DNA of 64,000 nt from Adineta vaga. Taxonomy: Eukaryota; Rotifera. The translations under genes were made by a program, and so were the position numbers. Positions 43,683 to 55,259 of the stretch are shown here, one piece after another. The notes beneath the pieces are model-generated. The model saw only the letters and a list, made by a program, of their open reading frames with translations, was not told the DNA's origin and searched no databases. Within the stretch, counting starts at the first letter, position 1, and each line of letters begins with the position of its first letter. The DNA lies in assembly GCA_021613535.1 (NCBI GenBank), contig CP075496.1:558001-622000 (forward strand). Reading direction: 5' to 3'.

Positions 43683-44609
43683 TTATTTTGGGCTAACCTT
43701 TGATGATCGTAATGATAAAATTTGTGTATCTTGAGATGTTATGTTAGTCACTAAAGGTGACGCTTTTGAAACAGGTTCAGGAAAAATATCAGATTGATTT
43801 TCATTCGTCGCATTTGTTTGTTTATTTTCCTCTTGTTCTTCTGGTTCTGGTGAAATACAATAAAGTATTACTCCAAATGCTCCTAAAATAATTCCAAGTG
43901 ATAATACCGAATAGGATAATGGAGCAAATGACCATTTAAAAACAGGTAAAAGAACACAAGCAGCTACACAACAAATGATAAGACTAGGACACAAAATAAG
44001 TGTTTTAATACATCGTCCAAGATAAACAATAATTGCTAAAATTCCTGTAAATAATCCAATAAGACCACTACAAACACCTAATTGATCTAAAACACTTTTT
44101 GTTGATTGAAAACGAAAAATCCATCCATAACACCATCCAGTTGCATCTTGTAAATTACTTGGAAATTGTGTTTTATTCTTTGGAAAACAATGAAAACTGG
44201 CACTTTGATTAATTGGAGAAGATGAACTTGTGCCATTAAATATAAAACAATCCATTTCAAATTCAGGACAATCACCATCAGGAATGACTCTTGCATTTGC
44301 TAAAATACAACCTTGAAAAATTAAAATAGCTGTTATTGAAAGTGTCATTATTCCAAGAAGACAAAAAAGAAGACCTATCCAGCCATTACGTGAAAGTTTA
44401 CAATCACCACATCCAATAATTGAATGAGCATTTTTCGTTTTTTCATCTTCTAATTTTGGTGGATCAATACCAATAATTATTTCATTTACAAATCTTTGAC
44501 CTTCATTTGAACTATAGAATGTACTTAATACAATAATCATAAGAATGACAATAAGTCCAACTGAAATGCCAATATTACATCCGATATAATATGAATGCGT
44601 CCATCCCAT
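43683..44609 (-). CDS. Five-pass membrane protein, copy B
   Basis: Intronless, 308 residues; paralogue of the gene at 40121 and alike through all five hydrophobic spans and the cysteine/N-glycan loop (CPEFEMDCF, FHCFPKNKT, GWCYGW). It lacks most of the lysine-rich stretch that copy A carries in the first cytoplasmic loop (residues ~55-75 there) and has a diverged C-terminal tail. Both strands of evidence (intact frame, conserved cysteines) say it is functional. It arose with the block 42697-44985. Confidence 0.8.
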   Translation of the reverse strand: MGWTHSYYIGCNIGISVGLIVILMIIVLSTFYSSNEGQRFVNEIIIGIDPPKLEDEKTKNAHSIIGCGDCKLSRNGWIGLLFCLLGIMTLSITAILIFQGCILANARVIPDGDCPEFEMDCFIFNGTSSSSPINQSASFHCFPKNKTQFPSNLQDATGWCYGWIFRFQSTKSVLDQLGVCSGLIGLFTGILAIIVYLGRCIKTLILCPSLIICCVAACVLLPVFKWSFAPLSYSVLSLGIILGAFGVILYCISPEPEEQEENKQTNATNENQSDIFPEPVSKASPLVTNITSQDTQILSLRSSKVSPK

Positions 44610-44985
44610 TTTGCGTGATTATTATCAATATCTTTGTTAGAAATGAATTTTGTTTCAAATGATTTTTCTTTTTTTTTCTTTAGGAGTTCGATAGGTTTCA
44701 ATGTTTATTAACATTATTCAGTTGTCATGGAAAGAAAAAGTTTATTTTTATGGGAAAAAATCCTTTTCAGTGGAAGTTTGTATTCTGTCTTGATATTAGC
44801 GAATTACTTTGCTTTGAAGGAAAAAAAGTTGAATGAAAAGAGGTTTCACTCAGACAGAGAATATTAAACTGTCTTTTTTTTCTTGAAACATTTATTGTCT
44901 ACAATCAATAGTCAGTAATTAAATAGCGAGTTCAAAGACAAAGCAATTCACTTTCATAAAAATCTCGATGATAGATAATGTGAGT
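44610..44985. repeat. Upstream part of the duplicated block, copy B
   Basis: Matches 41078..41470; small indels separate the two. Similarity fades near 44985. Confidence 0.8.
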
Positions 44986-45304
44986 GCGGATTAATATTCC
45001 ATACCCTTTTTAAACTTAGTGGTCTTTTCGTATCGACACATAAACTATGCATTCTCTTTGAATATATTAAAATACAAACAATATTTGTTTATCTTTCAGA
45101 ATGAAAGAATAAAACCAACGCATTTCATGACTCAGATCGATACTACAATGGAAATAGTTGTTTTTATCAATTTAAATGATATCGAAGAAAAGATTAAATA
45201 TTTTTTCTCTTCCTCCATATGATAAATAAATAGATTGAATGTTTTCTCATCTGAATCTTATATTTAAACAAACGTTTTTCAAAGATAAAATCTGTTCTTT
45301 TTCA

Positions 45305-45887
45305 ATGATCATGTTTTCAAAATTTCTGTCTAATATTTTTTTATGTTTAAGTTTCATTGTAATTGTTCTCTTCACTTTGGTAAGTAGAAAATCTAAATAA
45401 ATATATTGAAATTATTGAATATTCATAGGTATTATCAGCAAAAAAACCAGATAAGAAATGTACAATGCCACGTGGTCGATCATGTACAGCATTAACACCC
45501 GACGAAATGAGAGATAAAGATTTAGGATCTTATTTTAAGTATCCTTGTGCTGGAATTGGTTGTAATTTTTATCGACCCTATTGTCGTCTTTGTACAAAAG
45601 ATCCATCGAAAGTAAATAAACCATATGTTGAATGTCCATCATGTGTTGCTGATGCTGAAAAATCATTAAATGAAACAACTGAAGGATTTGAATGTTATAT
45701 GCCACGTAGTCGATCATGTACATCTTTAGTTCCATCAATGACAAAAGCATTAGGTTTAGGAATGTATTATCAATATCCTTGTCGTGGAAATGGTTGTCAT
45801 TATATGGAACCTTATTGTCGACTTTGTGTTGTCGATCGTATGAGAAATGCAGCTCCGTATCCAAAATGTCCAGATTGTGTTCTTTAA
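45305..45887 (+). CDS. Secreted cysteine-rich protein with two internal repeats
   Basis: Exons 45305..45379 and 45429..45887, with a 49-bp GTAAGT..TAG intron, give 177 residues. The first exon encodes a hydrophobic signal peptide (MIMFSKFLSNIFLCLSFIVI...). The mature part is two copies of about 63 residues: C.MPR.RSCT.L, YPC.G.GC, PYCRLC and C..CV, eight cysteines each, so four disulfides per unit are possible. There are no membrane segments after the signal. The family is not recognised; the secreted, repeated, cysteine-dense form suits a defence, adhesion or matrix role, which is only a guess. Confidence 0.75.
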
Positions 45888-47171
45888 GTATTGCGATCTT
45901 TTCTTGTTCTATTTTTATTTGTAAGGAAAGAATAAAGTATTATATATTCACTTACTTTTTGTGCCAATATGGTTAAATCGACGTTTCACCTGATGCATCC
46001 AATAAAATGGAACAAGAAACATGTCTGAATTTATTTTAAATCTCAACAGAACATGTTTGTTCAAATCATTACAGTGAACCATCAAGTTCCCATCCAAATA
46101 CCATTCTATCTCCACTACAAAATACACAAATTCATGTGTAATGCGTCTCTAAAAGAGAGGAATGCGTAGCCGCTTTTTGGAGACAAAATGATACTCAACA
46201 TGGGTTTGTTAGTCCGGAAAGAAAAGTTTTTAGACGAAATTCATAGATAAAGTGGATATCCAACGAGTTAAGATGAATCTTTAAAGATTATCAAAACAAG
46301 TGGAACCACCTCGTAATGTTTAGCTTTTTATAACGATTATCATGAAGATTTGTAATCGAAGTAAGCGGAGTTGATCTCGTTAAGTGCAAACGTAACGATG
46401 TACGTTATACTTTACAGTTTGAGATGAAGAATAACATGTAAAACAATGTGTATATATACATATCGAGAAGTATTTCATCCTTTACATGTGACAAATGTTT
46501 TTTATAACTTTTCACCTACATATTTCATTTATATTGAGAAAGAAAATATGTTTATTGTGCAAAATGACAAGTAATATTACTTCCTTTTATGAAAAAAAAG
46601 GAACACAGGTGATCATGATTAATATTCGTTCGATCGTTGATGTTGATAGTATAATATTAATAATATGTAAACATAAAGACATGTTGGTTTTTCCCAATGT
46701 ATCATTGAGTAATATTATTTATGAATATACGGTCCATTTCGAAAATCAATTGAAATAAACTGTTCATGTTTGCGTTATTTTTAACAGAAGATTTTAATAA
46801 TTCTAGTAAATTTTTCTCTCGTAGAAATAATTTTCTTTCAAAACGATTCCATATTTCGACTTTGATTCGACGGAGAGTGTTGAATTGATCTGTTTTAATG
46901 CAATTAGAATTGTTCATCTTTGATAATTCAATCTTCAAATAAGACATGGATTTGAGTACCGTTTAAATTGTTTCATAACGAAGATTTTGAGATTTTATTA
47001 TGTGATTTTATTTACCTTTATTGGAATACTCTTGTTTTCATATACATATATATATATGCCGAAAATTAAAATAAATAAAAGATAGAAAAATTCATTGAAA
47101 CTTGTGAAATGAAGAAAACGCTATAAGACTCAAAAGTATATTCACATTTATCAAAAGCAAAACAACGAAGA
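45888..47171. other. Spacer with a dispersed repeat
   Basis: 1.3 kb. The repeat at 45994..46130 is annotated separately. Overlapping frames on both strands at 46495-46947 have no recognisable pattern; a TA-rich run lies at about 47040-47057. Confidence 0.4.
45994..46130 (-). repeat. Dispersed repeat, copy 1 (gene-end remnant)
   Basis: About 135 bp matching 57507..57645. On the minus strand both copies read FCS.DR....W..DG.L followed by a stop and similar downstream sequence including ACAAACATGTT. It looks like the last exon and 3' end of an unrecognised gene family, scattered as remnants. Confidence 0.6.
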
Positions 47172-48264
47172 TTACCCATGCCAAGGTAATGGTTGATTTA
47201 AATCAATATTTCCTCCACATAAAATAATACCTATATTATGAATAGCTGAATCTAATCGATCAATTTGAGAAAGAATTGCAGCAAGTGGTAAACCAGCAGC
47301 AAGTTCAATAACTAATTTAAGTTGTTCAAATGCAAAACGAGTTGCATCAATCATTGCTTGATCTGATATATTAAATACTTGTTTTTCAACTAATGAACAT
47401 ATGATTGGAAATGTAAGTTTACCACATTGTTGTGAACGACATGCTTAAATATATATATAGAGAGAGATGATTTCATTTTTTAAAAAAGCATTGTTAAATA
47501 CCTTCACATTTAGTTTGAAGAAATTGTGGAGGTTCAGGCCATAAACGTTTTTCTTCTTTTAAACATTCTTCAAGCATTTTTCCTTCAGGTACACAAGCAT
47601 ATATTCGAATATTTGGATTAATATATTTAGCATATATAGCAACACCACTTATAAGACCACCACTACTGACTGATACTAATATAGCATCAAGATTTGGTAC
47701 TTGTTCTAATAGTTCTAAAGCGATTGTTCCTTGACCTAATTGATTCATAAAAAAATGAAATAATTATCTAAAATTGAAATAACCTGCAATAATATCTCGA
47801 TGATCAGATGGTGGTATAAATAAAAAATCTCGTTCTTGACTAATTTGCAAAGAAATTGTTGTTCGACCAGTTGGTGTTGGTTCACAAAAGACAATTTCCG
47901 CTCCATAATGTTGAATAGCATCCATTTTATTCTTCGGTGAACCTTGAGGTGCAACAATAACGCATGGTCGTTTAACAACCGATGCAGCATAAGCTACTGC
48001 TTGACCATGATTACCTGATGAATGTGTAACAAAACCTTTGATATTTGAATCTCTTTTTATTGCATTAAGAACAGCATTAACAGCACCACGAGTTTTAAAT
48101 GATCCTGTACGTTGAAAATTTTCACATTTTAAATAAATATTTCTTTTTGTTATTGTATTTAAAATGGAATTGGTTAAAACAGGTGTAATGGAAAATGATA
48201 ATGAACGAAGATGATTTGCTGCTTGATGAAATTCATCTAAATTTATTGTTTCTTCTTCATTCAT
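47172..48264 (-). CDS. SRR: Serine racemase / serine-threonine dehydratase (PLP fold type II)
   Basis: Three minus-strand exons (47784..48264, 47502..47735, 47172..47443) with 48- and 58-bp introns give 328 residues, against 340 in human SRR. Seen: ITPVLTNSILN, KCENFQRTGSFKTRGA with the PLP lysine (Lys57), THSSGNHGQA with the second catalytic serine (about Ser83), GQGTIALELL, SSGGLISGVA as the phosphate-binding loop (usually GGGG, so two glycines are replaced by serine), and CGGNIDL near the C-terminus. Known: interconverts L- and D-serine and deaminates serine to pyruvate. The ATG at 48264 was chosen because it aligns with the animal start; an in-frame ATG at 48391-48393 would add 43 residues. 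Threonine dehydratase is the alternative name for close relatives. Confidence 0.85.
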
Positions 48265-49307
48265 ATCTTCAAACAGCAAAAATATGTTTTGAAAATAATT
48301 AACTAAAACCCTAGACATATGATAACACCCCATGATTTCTTTTTCATGTATAACAGTCAGTTTTTTATTCCTCCTGCTGTGAAAACAATCCATACTTCTC
48401 TTATGTATTTTGTGTGTTCTTTTTTAATGTTTATGATAACGTTAGTTTATTCTTAAATATGTAATTCATAGACGTATGTGTAAAAAATGTAAAATAACAA
48501 GTAATACTTGTTTAAAGATTCGCTTTTTTGGTCTCATAGTAACTCGAGAACGAGAAAAAGAATAAATGTTCGTTTTTTTCTGTAAAATAAATTTTGATAC
48601 GTATCGAATATTCATTATATTGAGGTTGATATTCATGGAATTTAGAAAAGTCTATAGTAGAGGTTCAATCTTTCATCTTGAGAGAATAGATACTTATAAG
48701 AAAAAAAACATACTTGAAGGTTCATGAGAAGCGAATAGACAGAAGAAAAGAAATGATATGAAACCCAATAATATGCATACACACAATCAATAAGAGCAAA
48801 TAAATTAGATTGATCACAAGGTTTATTCATTGTTTTGATTGGAAAGAATTAATAGTATAGTAGGATTTGTGTTATTGTTTGTCTACGTCAAAACGAAGAA
48901 GAGAAAAAAGCCATTTTCTTTTTGCAGGATTTCATCGTTTTTACTTTTATATGAGAAAGATTTCAGATCTTACTAATGTAAATCGTATAACGATAGAAAT
49001 ATTCGCTACGTAGTATAATGTATTTACATTACATTTCAAACGGCTCACTGTGATGAGTTGGAGAAAAATAAGCCAATAAAGAATAGAATTGTACTTATAG
49101 TGTCGCTAGATTGCTATGTCATATTCATATACAATCTAAAAGGAATTCTATGTACCGTGTTTTTCATTCAATTCACGCAAACCATGTAACTTTTCTTGAA
49201 AGAATTATGAAAAGTATCGCAAATGAATCAATCCGTGTTTATATTATTCTTCCTTGGATCGATAGGAAGAGCTGAGTATAGTATTTAATAGAGAAGATAA
49301 AAATAGT
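48265..49307. other. Spacer between two minus-strand genes
   Basis: 1 kb. The first 130 bp could instead be the 5' part of the serine racemase frame. Nothing else recognised. Confidence 0.4.
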
Positions 49308-52300
49308 TTATTTCTTTTCTTTTAAAATTTGACAATTTTTCCAATAATTTAAATAAAGTTTAATTAAATTTGAATCAATCGATGGACAATTCTTTAAAAC
49401 TTGTGAGTCTTCAACAGTTTTCTTTGTTTCAAATTTCGATGATTTTGAATTATCTTTTTTCTTATAAATTTGTTCTAAAAATGACGATAATTTAATCAAT
49501 GGGTTAGTTGTATCTGTTGTTGTTAAAATTGAATTAAGAAATTCTTCTTTCGATATAATATCAAAATCAAGTCCACTTTCTCGAAGAGAATTTAAATAAT
49601 TATCATATTTAATATTTTGTGGATTAAGAAGATGATAAACATGTTGATCTTTAGATGATTTTAATGCTAATTCAACTAATGCACTACTACAAATATCAAC
49701 AGGTATCCAATTAATATCATTTCCAATATTTGGCATTTTATGTAATTGTCCAGCACCCGCATAAATCATCATAGCAGCCATTTCCGTTGAATTCCATATT
49801 CCATTTTGTGTATCTCCACTGATTTGACCAACACGATAAATCTTAACCGGAACATCTAAATAAAATCGAATTGTTAAAGAAAAAAAAAGAAAAAAACGAT
49901 TTACTCCAAAATTTGTTTGCAGTCCAACATAAATGTTCACTGATGAATTTACTTTGTCCATAACCTTGTGGTAATGCAATTTGTACTTGTTTTGGTAAAG
50001 GTTCTTCTTGAACTGAATTAAGAAGACCTGATGATGCTGATGAAATACTTGAAATAAAATGAAATTGAATTTGATTAAACGAAGATAATTTTAGAAGATG
50101 ATAAACACCAAGAATTGAATCCATTTCAAAATCTTTAATTGTTTGATTAAAATTCATTTTCCATGCTGAATGTATTATATCAGTTAATTCATTTTTTAAT
50201 TCTTCATAAATTTCTTTTGTTTGTCCAAGATATTCTTCAGTTAAATTCATTGATGAAGATAAAATAATTAAACGTTGTTCTTCTAAAGATTTTGTAAGAA
50301 TAGAAAGATCTAATTGTCTTTGTTGAAATGATTCAAATAAACGTTCTAGAGGATTTGTTCCACGTAAAAGACAATAAACACGTTTAACAATTAGTGATGA
50401 TTGATTGAGTAGATCACGAAGAGTAAAACATCCTAATGAACCATTTGCACCTGTAAGAAGAAAAACTCGATGATTTCCTTGTTGATTTCTTTGTGTTATT
50501 GAAGATGATGAATTTGATTGAATTAATTCGATATATTTTTGAAGAATATCTTCGGTTAATTGATAATGAAAAGGATCATTATTTTCTTGAATAGAATTCG
50601 ATTCTAAATGAATTAAATCAAATAATTTTTGAGTCATTTGATCAATTGATGAATATTCATAAAGAAAATTTTTTGGAATTTGACAAAGATTTTCGGAAAT
50701 CGAATTTCTTAATTCAACAATTTGTAAAGAATTAATACCAAAATCAAAAATGGATTTTGAAGAATCAATTTCATCTTCAATAATTGATTGAAATTTATCA
50801 TGAAGATATTTTTCAATTGTTTCTTTTGTCCAATTTATTGTTTGTAAAACTTTTTTTTCTTCTTCATATTTTTTATTTAAAAATTCATCATAAATTTGTG
50901 AAATTAAATTTGAATATAATTCATTGATTTTTTGTCGTTGAACATTTCCTTTATGTGTTATAGGTAAAATTTGATCTTTTGATAAAATATGAATTAAGGA
51001 TTTAACAACACGGGAATGTGATGGTGCATCTTTATTTGCTTCTTCGACAAATTTCCAAATTTCATTACGAATTTCTTTTTCATTTTGTTCAAAAATATTT
51101 TCATAATTTAATTCAATTAATGCTGCTGTACAGAATTGATTATGTCCAATAATAACAACACGTTTAACTAATGGACAAGATTGAATTGTATTTTCAATTG
51201 GAATTGGATTAGTTTTTTCCCCAGTTATGTGAACTAATGTATCATCTTGTCGTCCTAAAACTCGATAAAAACCGGAATTTGGTGGATCTTCAAGTAAAAC
51301 ATCACCAACAATATAACAACCATCGGATGTTCTCGGAATATTTTCAGCTAAGAAAGGATCATTGGGTAAATGAATAAACATTTTTTCATTGGGATTTTGC
51401 GCATCCGAAGGTGTTTCGATTCGAATATAGGGTTTTCGACTTGATGGTAACTCCATATATTTCCATCGTTGATCATAAGGATGAAAATTATTCACAAGAA
51501 CAAGACCAGTTTCTATTCAATTCAACTATTTTATATTTATAGACGAAGGAAAGGAAATTAAATACCTGTTGAACCATAAACACTAAGTAAAACAATATTA
51601 TTTTCCACTAAAACTTTACATAAATCATCTGGACAACCAGCTCCACCATACATAACAAATTTGAGTTTTTGTAAAGGTTTTAAACCAATATGTTGATTTT
51701 TTTCTAAAAGTACTTCACGAATTAGTTGTTCAAGTAAACTTGGTACTGTAATAAGTGCAGTTATTCCATTATCGACTTGTATATTATGTAATAATTCATC
51801 AGGTTTTGGTGGAAATGTTACGCATAATGGTAATGCATAAGCACAACCTGTTAATATTGCACGAACTGTTCCGTTAAATGCTAAGAGATGAAATCTTAAT
51901 AGAAAATATTCTTTGAAATGAAAAGATAAAGAGAAAAGAAAATCTTACAAAGCAGCCCATGTAATAACAATATCATTTTCATTCCAAAAATGTTTATTAA
52001 TTGATAAATAAGATGAATAACTGATTAAAAAATATCGATTTGTTAAATAAATTGGTTTAGGATGCGATGTACTTCCAGAACTATAGAAGAAAGATTATCA
52101 TTATTGAATTCTTTTGCTTTGTATCTTACCTATGAAGAATAACAACAACTTGATTTAATTGATTAGAATTATGTTTTGATTTAAATGTTGATTGAACATC
52201 TTTTAATTTTAATAAATTTTCAATGAGAAATTCTTCTGAATCTAAAAGTAAAATTTTTAATGATTGAAGTTGAGAATTTTCTTGTTGAATTGTTTTTATC

Positions 52301-52698
52301 ATTGGTAAATAAAATGATGTTGTTATTAAAAGACATGTTTGTGTTTCTTTCAATAAATGTTCAATTGCTGATGGAGAATTTCTTGCAGAAATTGGAAACA
52401 TAATAACATTCGAAAGTTTTAATAATGAATATTGACATAATAAATATTCAATACCACCATTTGATAATAAACCACAAGTTATGGATTGATTTGATGATAA
52501 ATTTGGAAGATATGATGATATCTTTTCAGCTAAATGATTTGTTAAATTATTATATTGTTTATATGTTAATGAAGCATATTCATGATAATTCTGATCAGGA
52601 TCAGGATAAAGTATTGCTAAATTATTTGGTTTTTGTTCAGATTGATATTCAAGTGCACCGGATATCGATGAAAATGGAAGATTTTCTAAATAATCCAT
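49308..52698 (-). CDS. NRPS-like adenylation-PCP-thioester reductase
   Basis: Five minus-strand exons (52130..52698, 51949..52080, 51566..51894, 49905..51512, 49308..49855) with introns of 49-54 bp give 1061 residues. Domains: ANL adenylation (about 1-550) with the P-loop SSGSTSHPKP split by intron 1, YGSTETG split by intron 3, and a GRQDD hinge; a carrier domain with the phosphopantetheine serine in FGINSLQ (Ser605); a Lys2-type NAD(P)-binding reductase from about 695 (LTGANGSLG), with the catalytic YGQSK (Tyr861, Lys865). Known: this architecture activates a carboxylic acid, holds it as a thioester and reduces it to aldehyde or alcohol; it is typical of fungal NRPS-like reductases. No condensation domain. 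Substrate not readable. Probably transferred from fungi, inferred from architecture. Confidence 0.88.
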
Positions 52699-52927
52699 TA
52701 ATGTATTTTATCTAAAATGAAAATAGTTTTTGTATTTTTTTAATGATAAAGCACATGATTGACATTCTTTTGTCTTATCTTTATATATTGTAAATAAGAA
52801 CGAACGAAAAAGAGAAAAAAAGATATATCAAGGTATGAAGGTTAATATTCTTTATTAAAAAACAGAAAAATTTTCTTTTGAATAAATAGAACTAATCTTG
52901 AAAAGATAACAAATTGTTGTTTAAAAC

Positions 52928-54290
52928 GAAGATCCTCATTTTGGCTGGACATTAATTCAAACGTATGAAGAAATTGATTATAAATTATATGTTCTTAATT
53001 TTACATCACAAAAATGGCTTGATGGTAAAGAAAAAGAAAACAATATTTTAAATCATAAAAAGAAATCTTTTTTTAAAGAAACCTATTCATCACGATCCAT
53101 TTGGTGCCATTATTTATGTATAACAGTACCATAGAAATTAACTCGACCATATAAAGCATTTTTGCTCATTGATCAAGGAAGTAATAATGATCGGTATGTT
53201 AAAAGAATTTACTTTTCTTTTGATTTTCTTTGTCTTTAAAAGTATTCCTCAACCTCAAGATGATTTTGTTGCATTAACAGCAATGGTTGCTGTTGGAATC
53301 GGAAGTGTTACAGCTGATCTTCAAGATATTCCAAATGGACCAATTCGTTTTATGGTTTGTTTTCTAATTTCAATCGAAATATTTATTCTTTTTGAAATAA
53401 ATAGGATGATCCAACAAAGCTTGATTAACAGCTGCAGTTGATACTGAATGACTTGTTGCTGCGATATCAATTGTTATGAATATATTAAATTTTCGAACAG
53501 TAAAAAATTCTTTCAACTTTCTTTGAAGGAAAAACTATTTCTTATTTGATCTTTTAGAATTTACATCATATTTATCGAGTAAATTAAAGAAACAATAATT
53601 TTAGTCACTAGTTGGTTGGACATTTGCATGTCAAAATTATTATAAATTAAATATAACTCAATATGTTGATAATGATAATATGAAAAAATGATCAGCAACT
53701 ATTGATCCATTAAGTAAGATTTTATTGAGAATATTTATATCAAATATCATTTGTAATAACAAAGATTATATTAATCGATTTTCCAAAACAAAAATTTGAG
53801 TGTGTATGATGAACGACCATTATCTAAACTTCAATCGATTAAATCTTCGAATAATACTCATGGTTATATTCGTGCAACTGTTGATTTTAGTATTGGACCA
53901 GAACCAATAAGTGCAATTGTTTATCGTGCTCGTACTCTTGATGATAAACGACGTGATTTTCGTCTTCTTATTGGAAACCCAAATGATCCAAAAAAAGCCA
54001 TGGCTAATCCTGTTTTTTGGTTTTCAACAAATCTTGTTACTGAAGTAAATATTTAATTAATAAGATTTCTTTGTTTTAAAAAGAAAGAATATTTTAAGGA
54101 AGAAACAAAATCAACAATTATTTGTTCGTTAACAATTGAAAATCCAACAAGTGGTTGGGAAGGTTTTCTTATTCAAGCTAATTTCCTGGTCCAGATGGAT
54201 CTGTTTTAGAATTAACAACAGAAACACAAATCATTCTGATATTTATCCAATTGACGATTGTCATGATGAACAATGTTTAGGTACACTTGT
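52928..54290 (+). pseudogene. Decayed PqaA-like (PhoPQ-activated pathogenicity-related) gene
   Basis: Fragments in several frames follow the order of this family: PHFGWTLIQTYEE near 52930; SQKWLDG; FGAIIY; a SNND-like stretch; VTADLQDIPNGPI near 53310; GWTFACQNYYKLNITQYVDN near 53605; and RRDFRLLIGNP then SGWEGF...GPDGS near 53950-54200. In-frame stops and frame shifts break it, and no complete set of splice sites repairs it. Known: relatives include Salmonella PqaA and Dictyostelium AprA, and multiple copies occur in bdelloids; the enzyme or signalling role is poorly defined. Non-functional here. Intervening sequence such as 53350-53600 may be former introns. Confidence 0.6.
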
Positions 54291-54299
54291 TTAAGTTTT

Positions 54300-55259
54300 T
54301 ATTTAAAGAAAAAATGAGAATGATTCATTGTATTCCAGAGAGAATTGATTCAATTACTATGATGAAATGTGTATTTAGATAGTTATAAATGGTATCTTAA
54401 GTTCATTATTCAGTCGAAAGCAAAAATAGATGGAAATAGCATCCACGTCGACCAATTCAAGATATAAAAAGATAATATTCGAGAATTATATTTTCAGATA
54501 ATAAGTAAAGGAATATTGTTTTTTCTCTCTTTATATATTCAATGATCTAGAATCTCTTTCTTTAATAATTTCAGATACTGATCATAATCATAAATGTAAG
54601 TGAACATGCTGTATTTATATTAGAATCGATTAGCTTTTCTAATTCATAATATTCCATTATAAATGTTCATCTTAGACAAAGTAAGTTTATCGATAGAGAT
54701 AATATGACACATCATTGCAGCATTCTTTATGCTTTAAATAAATCAAGATGTAGCGGACATATTTTAATGAATTTAATGAAAGAAAACAAATGTAAGTTTA
54801 TTTTTCGTTTTCGACTATACTGATTATCGAACAAAATGATTAATCTTATAAGTTAAATAATTACAGCTATTTGAATTGAATTGAAATAATCGCCTACGGT
54901 ATAACACTTTCATTCATTTTTCCGTCGCATTCTCATATAGCAAGAGTCTGAGAAAATGAGTTTTTCTTCCTTGTAAAATTATGTTCATAAATATAAATTT
55001 CACTATAATGATAGTTGATAAATACTATTCGAAGTTACTATAGTTTGATGAAAGAGATTTTTTGTCAACTTATTTTATATACATATACGAACACATGAAA
55101 TGACAATAACCAAATAGACAAAAAAAAGTTCACAAATACATCAATATTGTCATAAAGAATGATATAGAAATACAAATGTTCTTTTTATTTGTACAAAAAA
55201 AAAGAGATTTATTCATCTTTTTATGCTGTCTTGATAAATTAATAGATTTATCATGATAA
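54300..55259. other. Spacer
   Basis: About 1 kb. A short plus-strand open stretch at about 54668-54795 (…HCSILYALNKSRCSGHIL…) is not assignable. Otherwise AT-rich with no feature recognised. Confidence 0.4.

Noticed and set aside
45535-45864. Minus-strand frame rich in His, Met and Asp
   Set aside because: An antisense shadow of the cysteine-rich protein.
46495-46947. Overlapping frames on both strands
   Set aside because: They overlap each other, show no domain, and neither has splice support.
48265-48393. 43-residue N-terminal extension of serine racemase from the ATG at 48391-48393
   Set aside because: Animal serine racemases start near the later ATG; the extension looks like 5' untranslated sequence, though it is not excluded.
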